Notes under the pieces: model-generated
What the model saw: only the letters and a program-made list of their open reading frames with translations
Told to the model about the DNA's origin: nothing
Databases searched by the model: none
Made by a program: the position numbers and the translations under genes
Part shown: positions 48,747 through 60,714 of the stretch, piece after piece
How positions within the stretch are numbered: position 1 is the first letter of the stretch
Layout of the letters: each line of letters begins with the position of its first letter
From: Acephala macrosclerotiorum
Taxonomy: Eukaryota; Ascomycota; Leotiomycetes; Helotiales; Mollisiaceae
Direction: 5' to 3'
Assembly (NCBI GenBank): GCA_014904845.1
Contig: MU119462.1
Span: 1 to 64,000, forward strand
Length of the DNA: 64,000 nt

Positions 48747-50380
48747 TCATCTCATCAACCCCTGCTGCAACCCCTGACCCAAAATCTTCGCCTCCTCATG
48801 ATTCTTCTCCAACCACTCCAAATAGCCATAATCCCTTGTATTATCCTCGTCCACACTCGTCAAAACATGCTCCCCAGGACCAAATCTCATGAATCTCTCC
48901 TTCTTCTGAAACTCCTCCCACAAGACAGAAGTCTTGCCACTTGCGAATCCCGTCCAGATCTTCGCCATCTCCTCCGCCGTCTTAACGTGATCTTCGGGCA
49001 ATAGCTCGTTTTTGTTTTGGTACAGGTATGTTGCGCATTGTCCGTAAAACGATAAGCCTTTTGTAAATCCTTCAAAGGGGGAGCGTTGCTCGAAATGATA
49101 CAGATACGCTTTCCGTCCAAAGTTCTTCGCGATGTTGAGATTCGGGTACTGGAACAACATGACGCTGAAAAAGAACCTCAAAGCATCGAGATACTTCTCT
49201 TCCGTCATCTCCTCCTTCCGAAGTCCGAAATGAGCCATGAATATATCACCTTTCTCTGTGCTCTTGAAGATATTCTCAATATGATGCAAGAACCTTGACT
49301 GCGGAACCTGACCCGAGATATAATCCACCACAATGCCATCACAACCTACATCCCCCAGTATCAAACTCTTACACCTCGTCCCATCTTGCTTCCCAAACAT
49401 ATTCCATTTCAACGGCAAGTACACCCCGTCAGCCATCGGTCCCATCGGTGCTTTAGTATAAGTTTTCAAGATATCCATCGCATCCAAACTCCTCAATTTC
49501 TCAAGCTTGGACTCAATGGCGAGATCAGAAACGTTAAGTGCTGAACACATATCATCCCACGCCTTCCCAAACAATTTCGCCGACAACGGCCCCAACACAG
49601 GCGCACTACCGCTCATCATAGTCGCCCTATCAAAAAGCGGCTTCTCGCTCAGGATATGATAATGAATACTAGCGCTCCCAGCCGAAACCCCAACCGCAGT
49701 CACATTCTTCGGATCTCCGCCGAAATCTTGGATATGTGATTGAACCCAAAGAAACGCGTTCCGCTGATCTATCAAGCCGTAATTGCCGGAGCTGGGGGGG
49801 TGAGAGGGATGTTGGTTTTTGTGGTGTTCGGTTGCGAGGTCGAGAGATGCTCCGAATCCTAGAACTCCGAGTCGATATTGGATTGAGACGTGGATTATGG
49901 GTGTCCCGTTGGATATTGCAAGTCGACATAGCTTCTGTGGGGAGTCGCGGGGTCGGGAATTGGAGCCGTGGCAGAATGCTCCTCTGTTACAAATCAGCCC
50001 TGTTAGATGTAAGAGGGGGCGACTTACCCATGGACCCAGACCATGACAGGAAGGAGAGGAAAGGAGGGGTTGCTTGGACTTTCCAGTGTCTTGGTAGGAA
50101 CAGTGATGTTCAGATGCAAGCAGTCAAATTCATGGTCGACTGCAGTCACGTTGACGTTTCCTCCTGGAGGTGCATACGCGCTTTCGATTTGGATGCATCG
50201 AGGGCCGAAATTCGTGGCATCGAAAGGAGAGTCGAGAGTGTTGCGGACCTCGCTGTGAGTCCATCTCTTCGTGACGGTTGCGAAAGGAATGCCGCGAAAT
50301 AAAGTCAGGTCCTTGTCGAGCTCGCCGATGAGCTCTGCATTTAAGGAGGGGGCCTTGTAGTGAAGTTTTTGAGTCGTCAT
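48747..50380 (-). CDS. Type-B carboxylesterase, cytosolic
   Basis: Two exons, 50380-50028 and 49983-48747, give 529 residues (1590 bases). The single intron has donor GTAAGT and acceptor AACAG. The start MTTQKLHYKAPSL has no signal peptide, unlike the other esterase in the window. Family landmarks are FRGIPFATV near residue 30, DCLHLNITVP, the oxyanion loop VWVHGGAFCHGSNS, the nucleophile elbow FGGDPKNVTAVGVSAGSAS and a C-terminal SPFEGFTKGLSFYGQCATYLY. In related fungal enzymes this last segment usually carries the catalytic His directly before GQC; here the residue is Tyr (codon TAC). If that alignment is right, the enzyme may have lost its charge relay by a C-to-T change. The substrate is unknown. 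It lies beside the organosulfur genes but no link is evident. Confidence 0.85.
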
Positions 50381-51023
50381 TTTGGTCCGATTTGCTTGCT
50401 CCTCGGGGATGGTGATGGAAGGACAGCTGCGAGATGTCTGTCCACTTGATATAGAATCGATGACTTACTTGATACACCAGGTATGCTATTCTTGTACTAC
50501 GCGGAGATTTGAAAGTGGCGAGCGGCGGTTCGATCTCATTGATCTTTCCATGTTTAATCGAAGTATCACAGAAGCACCCGAACCTCGGGATCCAGATGCG
50601 GTATTTGTCTTAGTGGTACAAGTCTCGTCATTTCTTTCGTCGAGAGCCTGCTCGAGTCGTTGGATCGAAGGTGATGAGTGACAAAATGACGACGATGAGG
50701 TCTTTGCGTATGAAGCCAGCTGAGGCAACAAGGAGAGAAAGACTTGTTTAGCTTACTTGCCCTTCTGTATTCAAGCAACGTGAAAATTGCCACTCGGTGT
50801 GACTGGAGTAGGCATCTGAGAAGAGGTACACGAAGGCAAAGGAATGCATACAAGAGGGATATGATTGAGGGGTATCGAATCTCGTTCTATGACCTGAGCA
50901 AACATTCCAAGTAAGATTACATATGTCTCAAGATTTTGCGTCCCGGTCATCACCCCTCATCTCTCTCTCTGCACCGCGTACCAGTATCAACAAATCAGTC
51001 CGCCCCGCTGGTTGGCAACGAAT
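50381..51023. other. Intergenic, no gene seen
   Basis: Contains the promoter of the carboxylesterase and the 3' end of the permease gene. Several overlapping minus-strand frames are short and not supported. Confidence 0.45.
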
Positions 51024-52901
51024 TTAATGCGCAAATCTAAAGTCCTTTCTTCGACTACCAGAAAGAGTCGTGTTTTTCCTGTAATCTCTCTGCTCATCTG
51101 GCGTCATCTTATTCCACTCCCTCTCCTTCTGCTTATTCCTCAAAATATAATATGCCTTCGTAAATAAGAAGGTCCCAATAGCCAAACAATTGATAATTAT
51201 CAAATTTCTGTTTCCGCGATGGTACAAAGGCTTATCATCAGTTTCGTAAATGAACGTCGAGATGATCGTGCCGAGTTGAACCATCATGTTGTAGAGTGCA
51301 GCTGAGACGGAACGCGCTCCAACGTTGTTGCTGTTCCGAGATGTCCAAGCGACGAGAATGGCGTGACAGTATGGATAGGATAGTAGGACGGTGGTGAGAG
51401 CGAAGGTTCCCCATTCGTTCGTGATGACTCCGGGCCAGTATCGAAGAGCAATAACACAAGGTAGAGTCCAAATAGCTTGTATCATAGAAACCAGAGTTCG
51501 TTCATTGACATACTCAGACAGCCTTGTAAGCAACAACAGCGTACAGATATGGAAGAACGAATACGGTATGGTGAGCAAATTGGTGTTGAAAGTGCTAAAT
51601 CCGATTTGCTTCAACGTCAGGGTAATATATTGTGCCGGCGGCGTCTGCGGAATATAAGCAATCACACCAATGGCATAAAGTGGCCAGAGATCGAAATCTT
51701 TAGCTGCGTTCCAGAGTCGCCTTGGAGTAATGGCTTGACGATTGTGCATATCGCCTTTGGAAGGATCATCACGGAGGACTCGGTTGACGACGATCTTGAC
51801 TTCGCGCTCGTTGAACCAGCCGTTAGGACGAAACCAAGCTTTTGTCTGGACGGCGGAGGCGGGCATCATGAAGAAGGAGAGGACGCCGACGACGCCAGTA
51901 ATGAGGCCTTCGATGAGGAAGAGCCAGCGCCAGCCGGCCCAGCCTGCGACACCACGGAGATGAAGGAGGGCGAAGGCGAGAATGGATGTCAGGATTGTGG
52001 TTGCTGAGAGGGTGGTCCAGAAGAAACTCAGTCGGATGGGCAGCTCTCGAGAAGTATAGAAGTAGGATAGCCAGAGGACGATATCAGGAATGAAACCACC
52101 CTGAAAAATCGGTAAGCAGGTTGTCAAAAATAAGAGTTCGACATTCATGCCTCTAATATTCCTAGCAAGCTGCGAGTAGCATAAAAGCTCTTCTTTCCCG
52201 AGATCGCACATTGAGAACAAGCTACGATTGACCACAAGGTGATCTGCATTGGGATCCAGCGATCGGGACCAATTTTCTTCGACACCAACTGAGATGGCAA
52301 TTCGGCAAGAAGGAAAGAAGTGTAGAAAATGATGTTTCCGTAATTGTACTCTGCATCCGTCAGCATCCATCAGCGCTGCAGCGTTAGAAACAGGGCTCAC
52401 GGACCATTGGTAGTCAACTTGAGATCATTCAACATGTTGTCTGCGAGAGCTTGAACCAGATTTCCACGATCTGTTTGGAGACCAAAGAACATGACGCACT
52501 ATTCAAAGTATTAGCAAGGGAATCGAGAGGAAGAAGAAATCATTTCTTACAGCCCACAGACAAACTCGCCAATCCAGGCGTCGGACGAGTCGCTTCTCCT
52601 CCTCTTCAGTCCAGGTGAAGGTCGGGTCAAACTCTGCTCGACACTCATAACGAGACTTTTCGTAAACCCCAGCCCAGTATTCCGCAACATCCGGGTCTAA
52701 GAATGGGTTCTTCTTGAAAGCGACCCCATTTTCATCAGAGTCCGAGTCACTACTACCATATGTGCCGGATTTTCTTGGGAGAGGAAGAGGCTCCCCGAAA
52801 GTTGCTGTTTCCTCGAAATGAAGTTTATCCTCAACTGGCGTGTTCGCATGTGCTTCGGCAGAACTCGTCCGTGCCGTTGCAATCTCCTTGGAAGACATAT
52901 C
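51024..52901 (-). CDS. MFS permease, Dal5/Soa1-type (ACS family)
   Basis: This is a plasma-membrane proton symporter of the anion:cation symporter family, with about 12 membrane segments. Exons 52901-52551, 52498-52405, 52350-52151 and 52100-51024 sum to 1722 bases (573 residues). A long hydrophilic N-terminus (residues 1-115, FDPTFTWTEEEEKRLVRRLD at its end) leads into MFFGLQTDRGNLVQALADNM, then FLLAELPSQLVSKKIGPDR, GFIPDIVLWLSYFYTSRELP, GWRWLFLIEGLITG and LRDDPSKGDMHNRQAITP. These match the group that includes yeast Dal5, Tna1 and the sulfonate/sulfate-ester permease Soa1. The following two genes favour an organosulfur substrate. The third intron (52150-52101) starts with GC rather than GT: GAG|GCATGA. 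Exon 2 ends at an unusual GTCCGT donor. The first in-frame ATG is at 52901. Confidence 0.85.
52101..52150 (-). other. GC-AG intron in the permease gene
   Basis: The exon text ...ILE ends in GAG and is followed by GCATGA; without splicing a TGA stop follows after one residue. Splicing to TTTTTCAG|GGTGGT restores ILEGGFIPDIVLW, the expected family sequence, in frame. Confidence 0.7.
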
Positions 52902-54151
52902 GACGGCAATTGGTTGTAAGACGAACTTGGCGATCTCTTGGGATGAGAAATCTATCAATTGCTAGGACGCCCAGCTCTTATGTACTCTTGGGAGAAAAGC
53001 CACCGCATGTCGTGATACGGTCTAGTTACCAAATCCATGGGGCTTCCCAACTAATCGTATGCAATCGTATGCAAAGGACCCAGCGGACCGACTTCCTAAC
53101 CTAGAACCATGGGTGGAAAGTATTTTTCGGGTATCATCTGGGCCCACGAGTGGAGGAAGTGGATTTCCGACGGATACCCCGATGCGGGAGCATTGGATCT
53201 TTCCCGGGCAATTGGCACGCCCTCACGCAAGCAGATATCCAGACGCCATTTTCCTCGCACTCGAGAAATCCGGTTACGATAAGGCAAAAAAGAATACCAG
53301 TGTGGCGAGATCGAGCCGTGCCGTGAAAATCCCAGCCGTGGTTTCCGAAACATTCGAAGTTCTGGAGCCATCTTCGAGTTGCTGTCTCACCCTTTGTGCG
53401 GTCTTAATACCAGATATCGACCTTTTAGATCACCTTCGGCGCCACTGGTCCAATTCGCCATACAAAGCAATGACAAAGTAATCCGAAGTTCAGCCCAGAT
53501 TGGCCATTCATGTGCCTTGACCCGTCAAACAGAAGCTTCGAAAATGATGCAATTCGAAAAATACATAACGACATACATCCACCTCCACGTTCGCGGATCG
53601 CAAAGATACACACGCGGCCAACATCCCTTATCGATAGGGCCCCGAACTAAAAGAATCGTAAGAGATGGGTGCTTGCATAACGACGCGAATGCAGAGTTGA
53701 TGCAGGCCGTTTGAGATGTCGTTATCATTCCATGCAAATGCGTGCTCGCGCTAGCGAGGACAGCCCCATTTTGATTTTGATGTCGGCCACGAGTGGACGA
53801 GACGCCGTCCGATACGCCTTAGCACGGATATTGATGCTTGAAATGCTGTGCGCTGCATGGTGCTGTTATGCAACGCTTCGAAAATCCGATGCAGATAGAT
53901 GAAAAAGAGGGAGTGGGTGTGACGTTGTGATGATTGTGGGTTGAGGTCTGAAGAAGATTTTGACGAGGAGCCGATGCACGGACCATTCAGTCACGTGTAG
54001 CGAAGAAGGGGGTTCAGGGGCCTCGTTTAGCGGGGTACCAAAAGAAATGTTGATCCTTGCAGGATGATCATGGATTTCGTTACAATGCTGCTAACAATTT
54101 AGACAATGAAAACAACTATTTACTTCCCATACACTCTCCCTAAGCCTCCCT
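52902..54151. other. Intergenic, permease promoter and downstream of dioxygenase
   Basis: About 1.25 kb without a supported gene. Frames of 110-140 residues on the plus strand (53059-53481, 53379-53714) have no recognisable features. Confidence 0.45.
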
Positions 54152-55319
54152 TCATGCCTTAACTCCCAAATCCTCAGTCCTCGACTTACTCTCGGGATCA
54201 AAGAACGGCTTCTCCCCAATACTAACAGTCCTGACCCCATACCTCTCCCCCTGTCCCTCAATATCATACGTCGCTGTATGAAACACACTTCTGTTATCCC
54301 AAATGGCAACATCATTAGGATTCTGCCACTTGAACCTCACTTGAAGATCATGATTATCCACCAAAAGACGATTAAACCACTTCAACAACGCCGCACTCTC
54401 TTCCTTCGAAACATCATTGATATGGCTCAAATGTCCTCCAATAGGGAAAATAGATTTCCAGCCTGTGACGGGGTTGGTGCGAACAACAGGATGGACGGCG
54501 GTTAGGTCTTTGCCGACGTTGAGAGGAGATCCCCGCTCTCCTTCGTAGATCTTGAATCCGCCTCGTTCTGCCGCTTCGATGAAGCCCGGCTGCGCAAACG
54601 TCGCAGTCAGCCCTTCGAGGAATTTCTGATACGGTGCACTAATCCGATCGTAAATCTCATACCCACTCGCCCAAAGCGTATCACCCCCCGTCTTTGGCAA
54701 AATCTCCAACCTCAAAGAACTATAATCCGCCGGAGCCGGTTCAAATGCGATATCAGAATGCCACCCTCCAGCATTCTGTTTCTTAGGAGCTTGACTGAGG
54801 CGAGAATTGTCTTTGTAGAGTTTTTTGTTGAGGACGGAATCGATGGTGGAAATCTCGGGATCGGTGACGCGGTAGCCTTCACGCTCGGAGTTGAGAATCG
54901 GGTGGATGTGGAGGCCGCTGGTAGAGGGTTTGCCAGAGGCGAGGCCGAGACGTTGGATGAGCGTTTTTTGGAGGTCGGCGGTTAGATTGTTTTGGGAGCG
55001 GAAGAATACTACGCCTCGTTGGGAGACTGGATCAAGTGTTAGTTGGGAGTTTGTTGGGGAGGGCATAGGGAGGGCATGGGCAGGTACTGATGAGTGAAAG
55101 CTCCCTAAGCAGCTCCTCTGAGTTGGGAGCTTGGAGGAGGTTGACGAGATTCAAGTGTGGGTATTCACGTCCGATGACGGGAGTAACTTCAATGTGCTCA
55201 TGTTGATCCAATGCACCAGTGGATTTCACCCACGGCTTTGAGGTGGTGGCTGAGACTTGTTTGCCTGGGTGGATGGGGATGGAGGTCTGGGCTTCGACTT
55301 CGGTTGCTGAGGGAGCCAT
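54152..55319 (-). CDS. TauD/Jlp1-type Fe(II)/2-oxoglutarate dioxygenase
   Basis: The enzyme oxidises a carbon next to a sulfonate (or sulfate ester), releasing sulfite (or sulfate) with succinate and CO2 as co-products. Exons 55319-55088 and 55026-54152 sum to 1107 bases (368 residues). The intron has donor GTACCT, branch ACTAAC and acceptor CCAG. The jelly-roll fold shows the iron-binding triad: HSD in NAGGWHSDIAFEP near residue 170, and the distal His in VFHTATYD near residue 330, with the 2-oxoglutarate-binding Arg in RYGVRTVS. RGVVFFRSQ and GGDTLWASGYEIYD are also typical. The length and motifs fit fungal homologues of yeast Jlp1 (sulfonate dioxygenase). Transcription is in the same direction as the permease downstream and the arylsulfatase upstream. 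Confidence 0.92.
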
Positions 55320-56196
55320 GGTTGCTTTATCTTTGGTGGAGTTTCTGGAGGGGGAGTGTTGTGAGGATAAACAATCTGTTGTATAGTCTTCAGAGAAAGT
55401 GAGCTGGAGATCATGGTAAGAACAATGAAGATGCTTACGAGTCTATATCCATATACCTAGTGGAGCTTCTTTGATTTGGGAGGAAACGCCCCGGATCAGA
55501 CGGCATCGAGATGGTGAAATTGACATATTTGGTTACGAGCTCCACCAATTGATTAGACTTTGGGCTTTACCCAGGTTAAAGGCCAGGCGTTAATGGACTT
55601 AATGATACGGAATTGGAACGAGTGCATTGGGTAGCTGAGGGCGGGGGAGAAGGCTGGGACTTGACCTACCCCGCCAGCGAGGCTGCAGAAATTGTGTGAT
55701 ACGAACCCCACTTCACGTCATATCTTCAAATGCTATCATAAGATCAAGCGCAGCGGGATCTTCTTGGCTGCATATGCGACGGTGGGAGCAGTGGACTCTA
55801 GATCGGACTGTTGACGGAAGGTTGATTCCAGCGAGAATTTCGTACCATTTCACGGATCTCGATGCCGGGTAGAAACACCCTCACCCTAGTATCCCCAAGT
55901 TCTGGAATCTGGAGAGCACCAATACCCAAGTATGGACCAATGTGCCTGAACAGATTGCGCACGCTGCATGCGCACGAGCTTGCCACGCTCCATATGACCG
56001 AAATAGGTGACACATCGATGCACTAGGAAGCGAGTTACTTTGGAAGAACATGATAGCACGCATGGCAATGGCAACGGCGTTTGTGAAATGGTTGACATTC
56101 TTTATTCCGAACTCCGTTCACTTCCTAGACATTGCGCATCCCAGATTCGGGCTTTTTGTGCGCCTTCTTTCCCAGATATCGTAAGCAATGCTTCAA
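55320..56196. other. Intergenic, dioxygenase promoter
   Basis: No gene is supported. Overlapping short frames near 55798-56098 are shadows of one another. I looked for an ATGRYRYCAT-type sulfur-regulator site by eye and did not find a clear one. Confidence 0.4.
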
Positions 56197-58120
56197 TCAT
56201 AGCTCATTTGCTCCAAAGTCACCCTGAAATACTGCTGCCGCTTGTGGTCCCTCTGACTCCAAGATATATCCAAGCTCGCACTTATCAAAACGCACGCTCT
56301 CCGCAATCTCCGTGTAGAAGCCATCGAATCGGGGATTCAGTGCATCTCCAAGTGTCTTCACATTTCCTGGAGGATGTATCACTGACCAAGGGTCAACGCA
56401 TGTCTTGGCTTTGCATGATTTGGTGACCATAAGGAGTGCATCAAGACGCGGAAGGACTTTTGACAAGGGTAGACCAAGCAAGGATTTTTCAGGAAGAATG
56501 TTCGACGTGGGGTACAGATTATTCAGCTGTCCTGGATCGGTCTGTGGGGAGATATTAGTAATCAGCGAGAAGGGCGGGGAGATTGTGCCTTACGCTGATA
56601 TCATAGAGCTCATGCTCATTACTGCACCAAACGGTATATTGCAAATTGTAAGACGGACCGATAACCCTCAAAGACTTGTACGTGTTGTTTAGAGCGTATG
56701 CAACTGTAAATTTCAGTCCAGATCCTGGGACATTGTGGACTTGCAAAAGCTCGAACGACTTACCGACTTTCCCATCGTCCAACGAGAACTTGTAGATTCC
56801 TTCTGGAATACCACGGCCCCAGAACTCAACATTGACATGTTCCTGTCTCGAATTTTTCGACTCCTCAAGTTCTTTCTCGTTGAGAGGTATGGGGCTTCCA
56901 TCAAGTCCATCCCAACCCCACTTCGCGCCTGCAATCTTCAAGATCGTAGGCGCCAAGTCTGCATGCGCAGACACGATATTGGTCTCTCCGATTGGGACAT
57001 CAGGTCCTCGGATAATGAGTGGTACATTGATATCTTCCTCGAAAGAGCATTCTTTGCCAGGATTCAATCGATGCTGGGAGATATGATAGCCATTGTCAGT
57101 CGAATAGATAATGTACGTGTTATCCAAGATACCGTAATCTTCAAGTCTAGTGATGAGACCTTCCACTAGTTCGTCTACTGCTTGGAGTGCTTGAAGTCGT
57201 CGGCGGTAGAAGTGGTCGTTGTATTCGATCACTGTGTCTGAAAGCTTGTCTAGTCGCTTGATCCAGGAAGCTCCGCTAGGTTTGTCTGGGTTAAAATTCG
57301 CGGTTCTTGGAATCTTCGCATCTGGGAACAAATTCTTGTGTCTATCCGCAGGAATTGGTGCTTGCATAGTGATTCCCTCGAGGTCTTCGCCAGTCCCCGG
57401 ATTAACGAAAGTCGAAGCGCTGACGTCCGAATGAGGAGCTACTGGAGCAGCAGTCAGGAAGAACGGTACACCAAGTTTTACAGCTTCGTCCAGCAACCCA
57501 TACGCTTTCTCAGAAAGGACATCTGTTGAGTACTCGCCCTCGTGGCTGACAGGGGGATTGTCGTTGCGCTGGAAGGTCGCATTGAGGTACTGGTAGGTAT
57601 GAGGATCGAGGAGGAAGTCGGATGAAGTCCAACCGCTGGGGTGAGGGTTGTTCCAGTTTTCGACAGTGTGCGCATTGAAGAGCTTGCCCGTGTAGAAAGT
57701 GCTGTAACCAGCGTCTTGCAGCCAGAGGGGTAACCAGTTTTGGTTCCATCCTTGCGCTACAAATTTTGGGTATCCACCTGGAAATGTTAAATGAGCTCAA
57801 TATGAGAATCCGGAAAACTTACCGTAAGGAGGAAAAACATCTGTGACGTTGGTGTTGTGCGCATTTCTTCCAGTCCAAAGCGTGACTCGCGAAGGACAAC
57901 AGATTGCAGTCGTGCAGTAATGGCTCTTGTAAAATGTGCCTTGATCAATGATATGCTTCTTCAATAATGGCATGTAGGAAATTGAGTCCATATGCAAGTC
58001 CTGATCGTCCGTCAAGATCACCACAATGTTTGGTCGCTTGTCTCCATGCTGCAATGGCTGCTGTTCGAGCGCGGCAGCACTGGCTGCGAAAGCTAGTGAA
58101 AGACCATGAGTGAACTTCAT
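56197..58120 (-). CDS. Arylsulfatase, secreted or vesicular
   Basis: This enzyme cleaves sulfate from aryl (or alkyl) sulfate esters. Exons 58120-57823, 57777-56594 and 56541-56197 sum to 1827 bases (608 residues). Introns have donors GTAAGT and GTAAGG, and the second has a TACTAAT branch site. MKFTHGLSLAFAASAAALEQ is a signal peptide. RPNIVVILTDDQD carries the first metal ligands. ICCPSRVTLWTG holds the sulfatase signature C-x-P-S-R, where the Cys becomes formylglycine, at about residue 80. STDNGYHISQHRL with Asp-Asn and His supplies further ligands. C-terminal SKVLPRLDALLMVTKSC and the Cys pair fit fungal family members. The start at 58120 is chosen over an earlier non-ATG frame because the signal peptide begins there. 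It is the first of three organosulfur genes on this strand. Confidence 0.93.
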
Positions 58121-58588
58121 GGTGCAAGAATGCCGTAAATTGAAGATATTGATGACTGACAAAGAGTTTGAAGTTGTTGACGACGCTCGAAGCTACCCAT
58201 AGCTCTGACTTTAGAGTGGGGTTGACAGGGAAGTTGGTGCTGCAGGACTGCCCGCTTCTCCCGCATTTGGGTGGCGGCCAGCGCTGATGGCGTGCTATGG
58301 AGCCTCCTCTGAGCAATATGCAACTCCTGCACCGCGGTGAAGCATAGTGGACGAAAAATCTTTAATGGGGAGGGTTGACCGTGAGAGGCGTGGAGGCGTA
58401 CCTGACCAAGTGACCGGGTCTCGACCAACACGGATATGCGGCTTATGACCAGGAGTGCGGTCTCCGGCTCCGGCAATCTTGCGTGCTGACAGAAAAAAGT
58501 TGTGTTTTTTCGTGAGTCAGAAGTGAAGAGCTTCAAGGACTTCAAACCTTCGATCATGCCACAATAATGTTGGAGTCGTACAGTAGCA
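58121..58588. promoter_or_regulatory. Divergent promoter, arylsulfatase/MFS
   Basis: These 470 bases lie between two genes transcribed away from each other. Overlapping minus-strand frames are not supported. No known sulfur-regulator motif was clear by eye. Confidence 0.4.
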
Positions 58589-60714
58589 ATGGCAGACCAC
58601 GATGTTGAACGAGGCGGTGTGAACCCCGCCAATTCCGATCCCGCCATTGATTCTATTCAAGCATCAGAAGAAACTTCACTTCTGTCGGAAAACACCAAAA
58701 AGCTTGACTACGAGGCGACTGAGGTCTCGAGCGGAGAATCATCGTTGGCCGACGATGAAGCGTCTCAAGAGGCTTCGGAGGGAAGGAGTCCCCTTGGCAT
58801 TATTTCGCTCCTTCTCGTTGGTAAGACTTTGCTACCCAAAGAGCTTCTTGATTGCCCAGAAATGGAACATGACTTTCGAGTTTGAGAATGTCGATCCCAG
58901 ATACAGACATGTCATCAAGTCTAATTTGAACCTCAATTTCACACAAATGCTAATTTGTAACAGGAGTCTTGATCGCTCATGCGGACAGCATGCTCGTCCT
59001 CGCGACATACGGAACCATAGCTTCAGAATTCAATGCGCTCAAGGACGCCTCGTGGCTAACAACTTCTTTCTCGCTGGCCGTCTGTGCCTTGCAACCCATC
59101 ACCGGTAAACTGAGTGATATATACGGACGGAAAAGCGTCCTGTTGGTTTCCTATGTGTTCTTCGCTCTGGGATGCATCATATGGCAAGTCCCCAACCCAT
59201 TCACAGACATTAGAAGCGATGCTGATGTTAGACAGTGGCATTGCACAGTCGATGGGACAAGTCATCTTAGGGCGAGTCGTGAGCGGATTCGGAGCTGCAG
59301 GAATGACGGTCCTGGTCACAATCATCATCACCGACCTCGTTCCTCTCATCCAAGTCGCATCCTGGCGGTCCTTCGTCAACGTTGTCGCTACCTTGGGACG
59401 AAGTATAGGCGGGCCTCTAGGTGGTCTACTCACAGACACGTATGTGTTATCTCCTTACTCTCGCTTTCGCCTTTGCCCTCACACTCTCCCGAGATACGAT
59501 ACTAACTGATCGATCATCGAAGTGTCGGCTGGAGATGGTCATTCACAGGCCAAGGGCCCCTACTCATCCTCGCCATCATCCTCGTGGCTCTCAAACTCCC
59601 TTCCTTCGCACCTAGCGAAGAAGAGCAACCCAAAGGCCAACCGTCGAAACTGCGAAGAATAGACTTCATCGGAGCCATTCTCCTAGCTTCCGCCATCGTC
59701 TCCTTGCTCGGGGCATTGAGTCTTGGCGGGGTGTCATTCCCATGGTCCCACCCCCTGGTCATCGGTATACTCCTCGGATCCGTACTTTGGGGTATCTTGT
59801 TTGTGTTGTATGAATCGAAATACGCATTCGAGCCAATCTTCCCGCCAGCTCTAGTCATCCAACGAGATGTCGCAAGCTCATACGCGATTCAATTCCTCCA
59901 ATCCGCAGCTCAAACCGGGGTAAGCTCACACCATTCCAACAATTTCCCAAGTCATCACTCACATGTGTCAAACAGATGATGTACTCCGTTCCTCTATACT
60001 TCAAAGCCACTCAATTCACCACCAACACCGAAGCAGGCGCTCACCTCTTCCCCGCCGTCTTCGGAAACACAGTTGGTGGTCTCCTAGCCGGGTACTTCAT
60101 CCAAAAAACAGGACACTATCGCATTCTAACTATCCTCGCTTCTCTCGTTTCCTCGTTTTCGTACCTTCTCCTTATCCTGCGCTGGCATGGCCATACGAAT
60201 TGGCTTGAGAGTCTTTACATTGTTCCTGGAGGGTTCGGAACTGGAATCGTGTTCTCAAGTAGTATCATAGGACTGGTAGCGGGAGTGAGAAAAGAGGAGA
60301 TGGCGGTCGCGACAGGAGGATTGTATCTGAGTGGTGGGGTGGGAATGATGGTTGGTGTTGCTGGTTCTAGTTCTGTGCAGCTTGGAGCTTTGCGCTCATT
60401 GCTTGAAAAGGGACTTGCTGGATTTGAAAATTGGAAAGAGATTTTGGAGAAGGTCGTTAGTGATGTGGGTGTGATTAAGGGATTGGAAGAAGGCGTGAGG
60501 AAGGTGGTGGTGGAGAGTTATGTGAAGAGTTTGGAGTATAGTCATAGTATGTCCTCTCTCTCCCGCCCCCCATGCTATATCGAGCCTTCTTTTCTAGAAT
60601 ACGAAGAAGGAATTGGAAAGAGAATGCTAACATCGAATAGTGGTGTCCCTCGGATGCACGCTACTTGCGACGCTGATAGCGATCACGATCAAAGAAAAGC
60701 CATTGAAACATTAA
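58589..60714 (+). CDS. MFS transporter, 14-TM drug/basic amino-acid type
   Basis: Exons 58589-58820, 58964-59183, 59236-59439, 59523-59919, 59976-60546 and 60641-60714 sum to 1698 bases (565 residues). The first 75 residues are hydrophilic and acidic. VLATYGTIASEFNAL, GKLSDIYGRKSVLLVSYV (the MFS loop 2-3 motif) and GRVVSGFGAAGMTVLVTIII follow, with motif C-like PLGGLL later; this is the pattern of the DHA2/Vba-type group that includes vacuolar basic amino-acid and drug exporters. A substrate cannot be named. The second intron (59184-59235) is a GC-AG intron with the donor GCAAGT; splicing gives GCIICGIAQSM, the expected sequence. It diverges from the arylsulfatase, so it may share its regulation. 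Confidence 0.9.
59184..59235 (+). other. GC-AG intron in the MFS gene
   Basis: The donor is ATG|GCAAGTCC, the usual form of GC donors, with a GCTGAT branch and AGACAG acceptor. No GT donor nearby gives an open, family-like junction. Confidence 0.8.
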
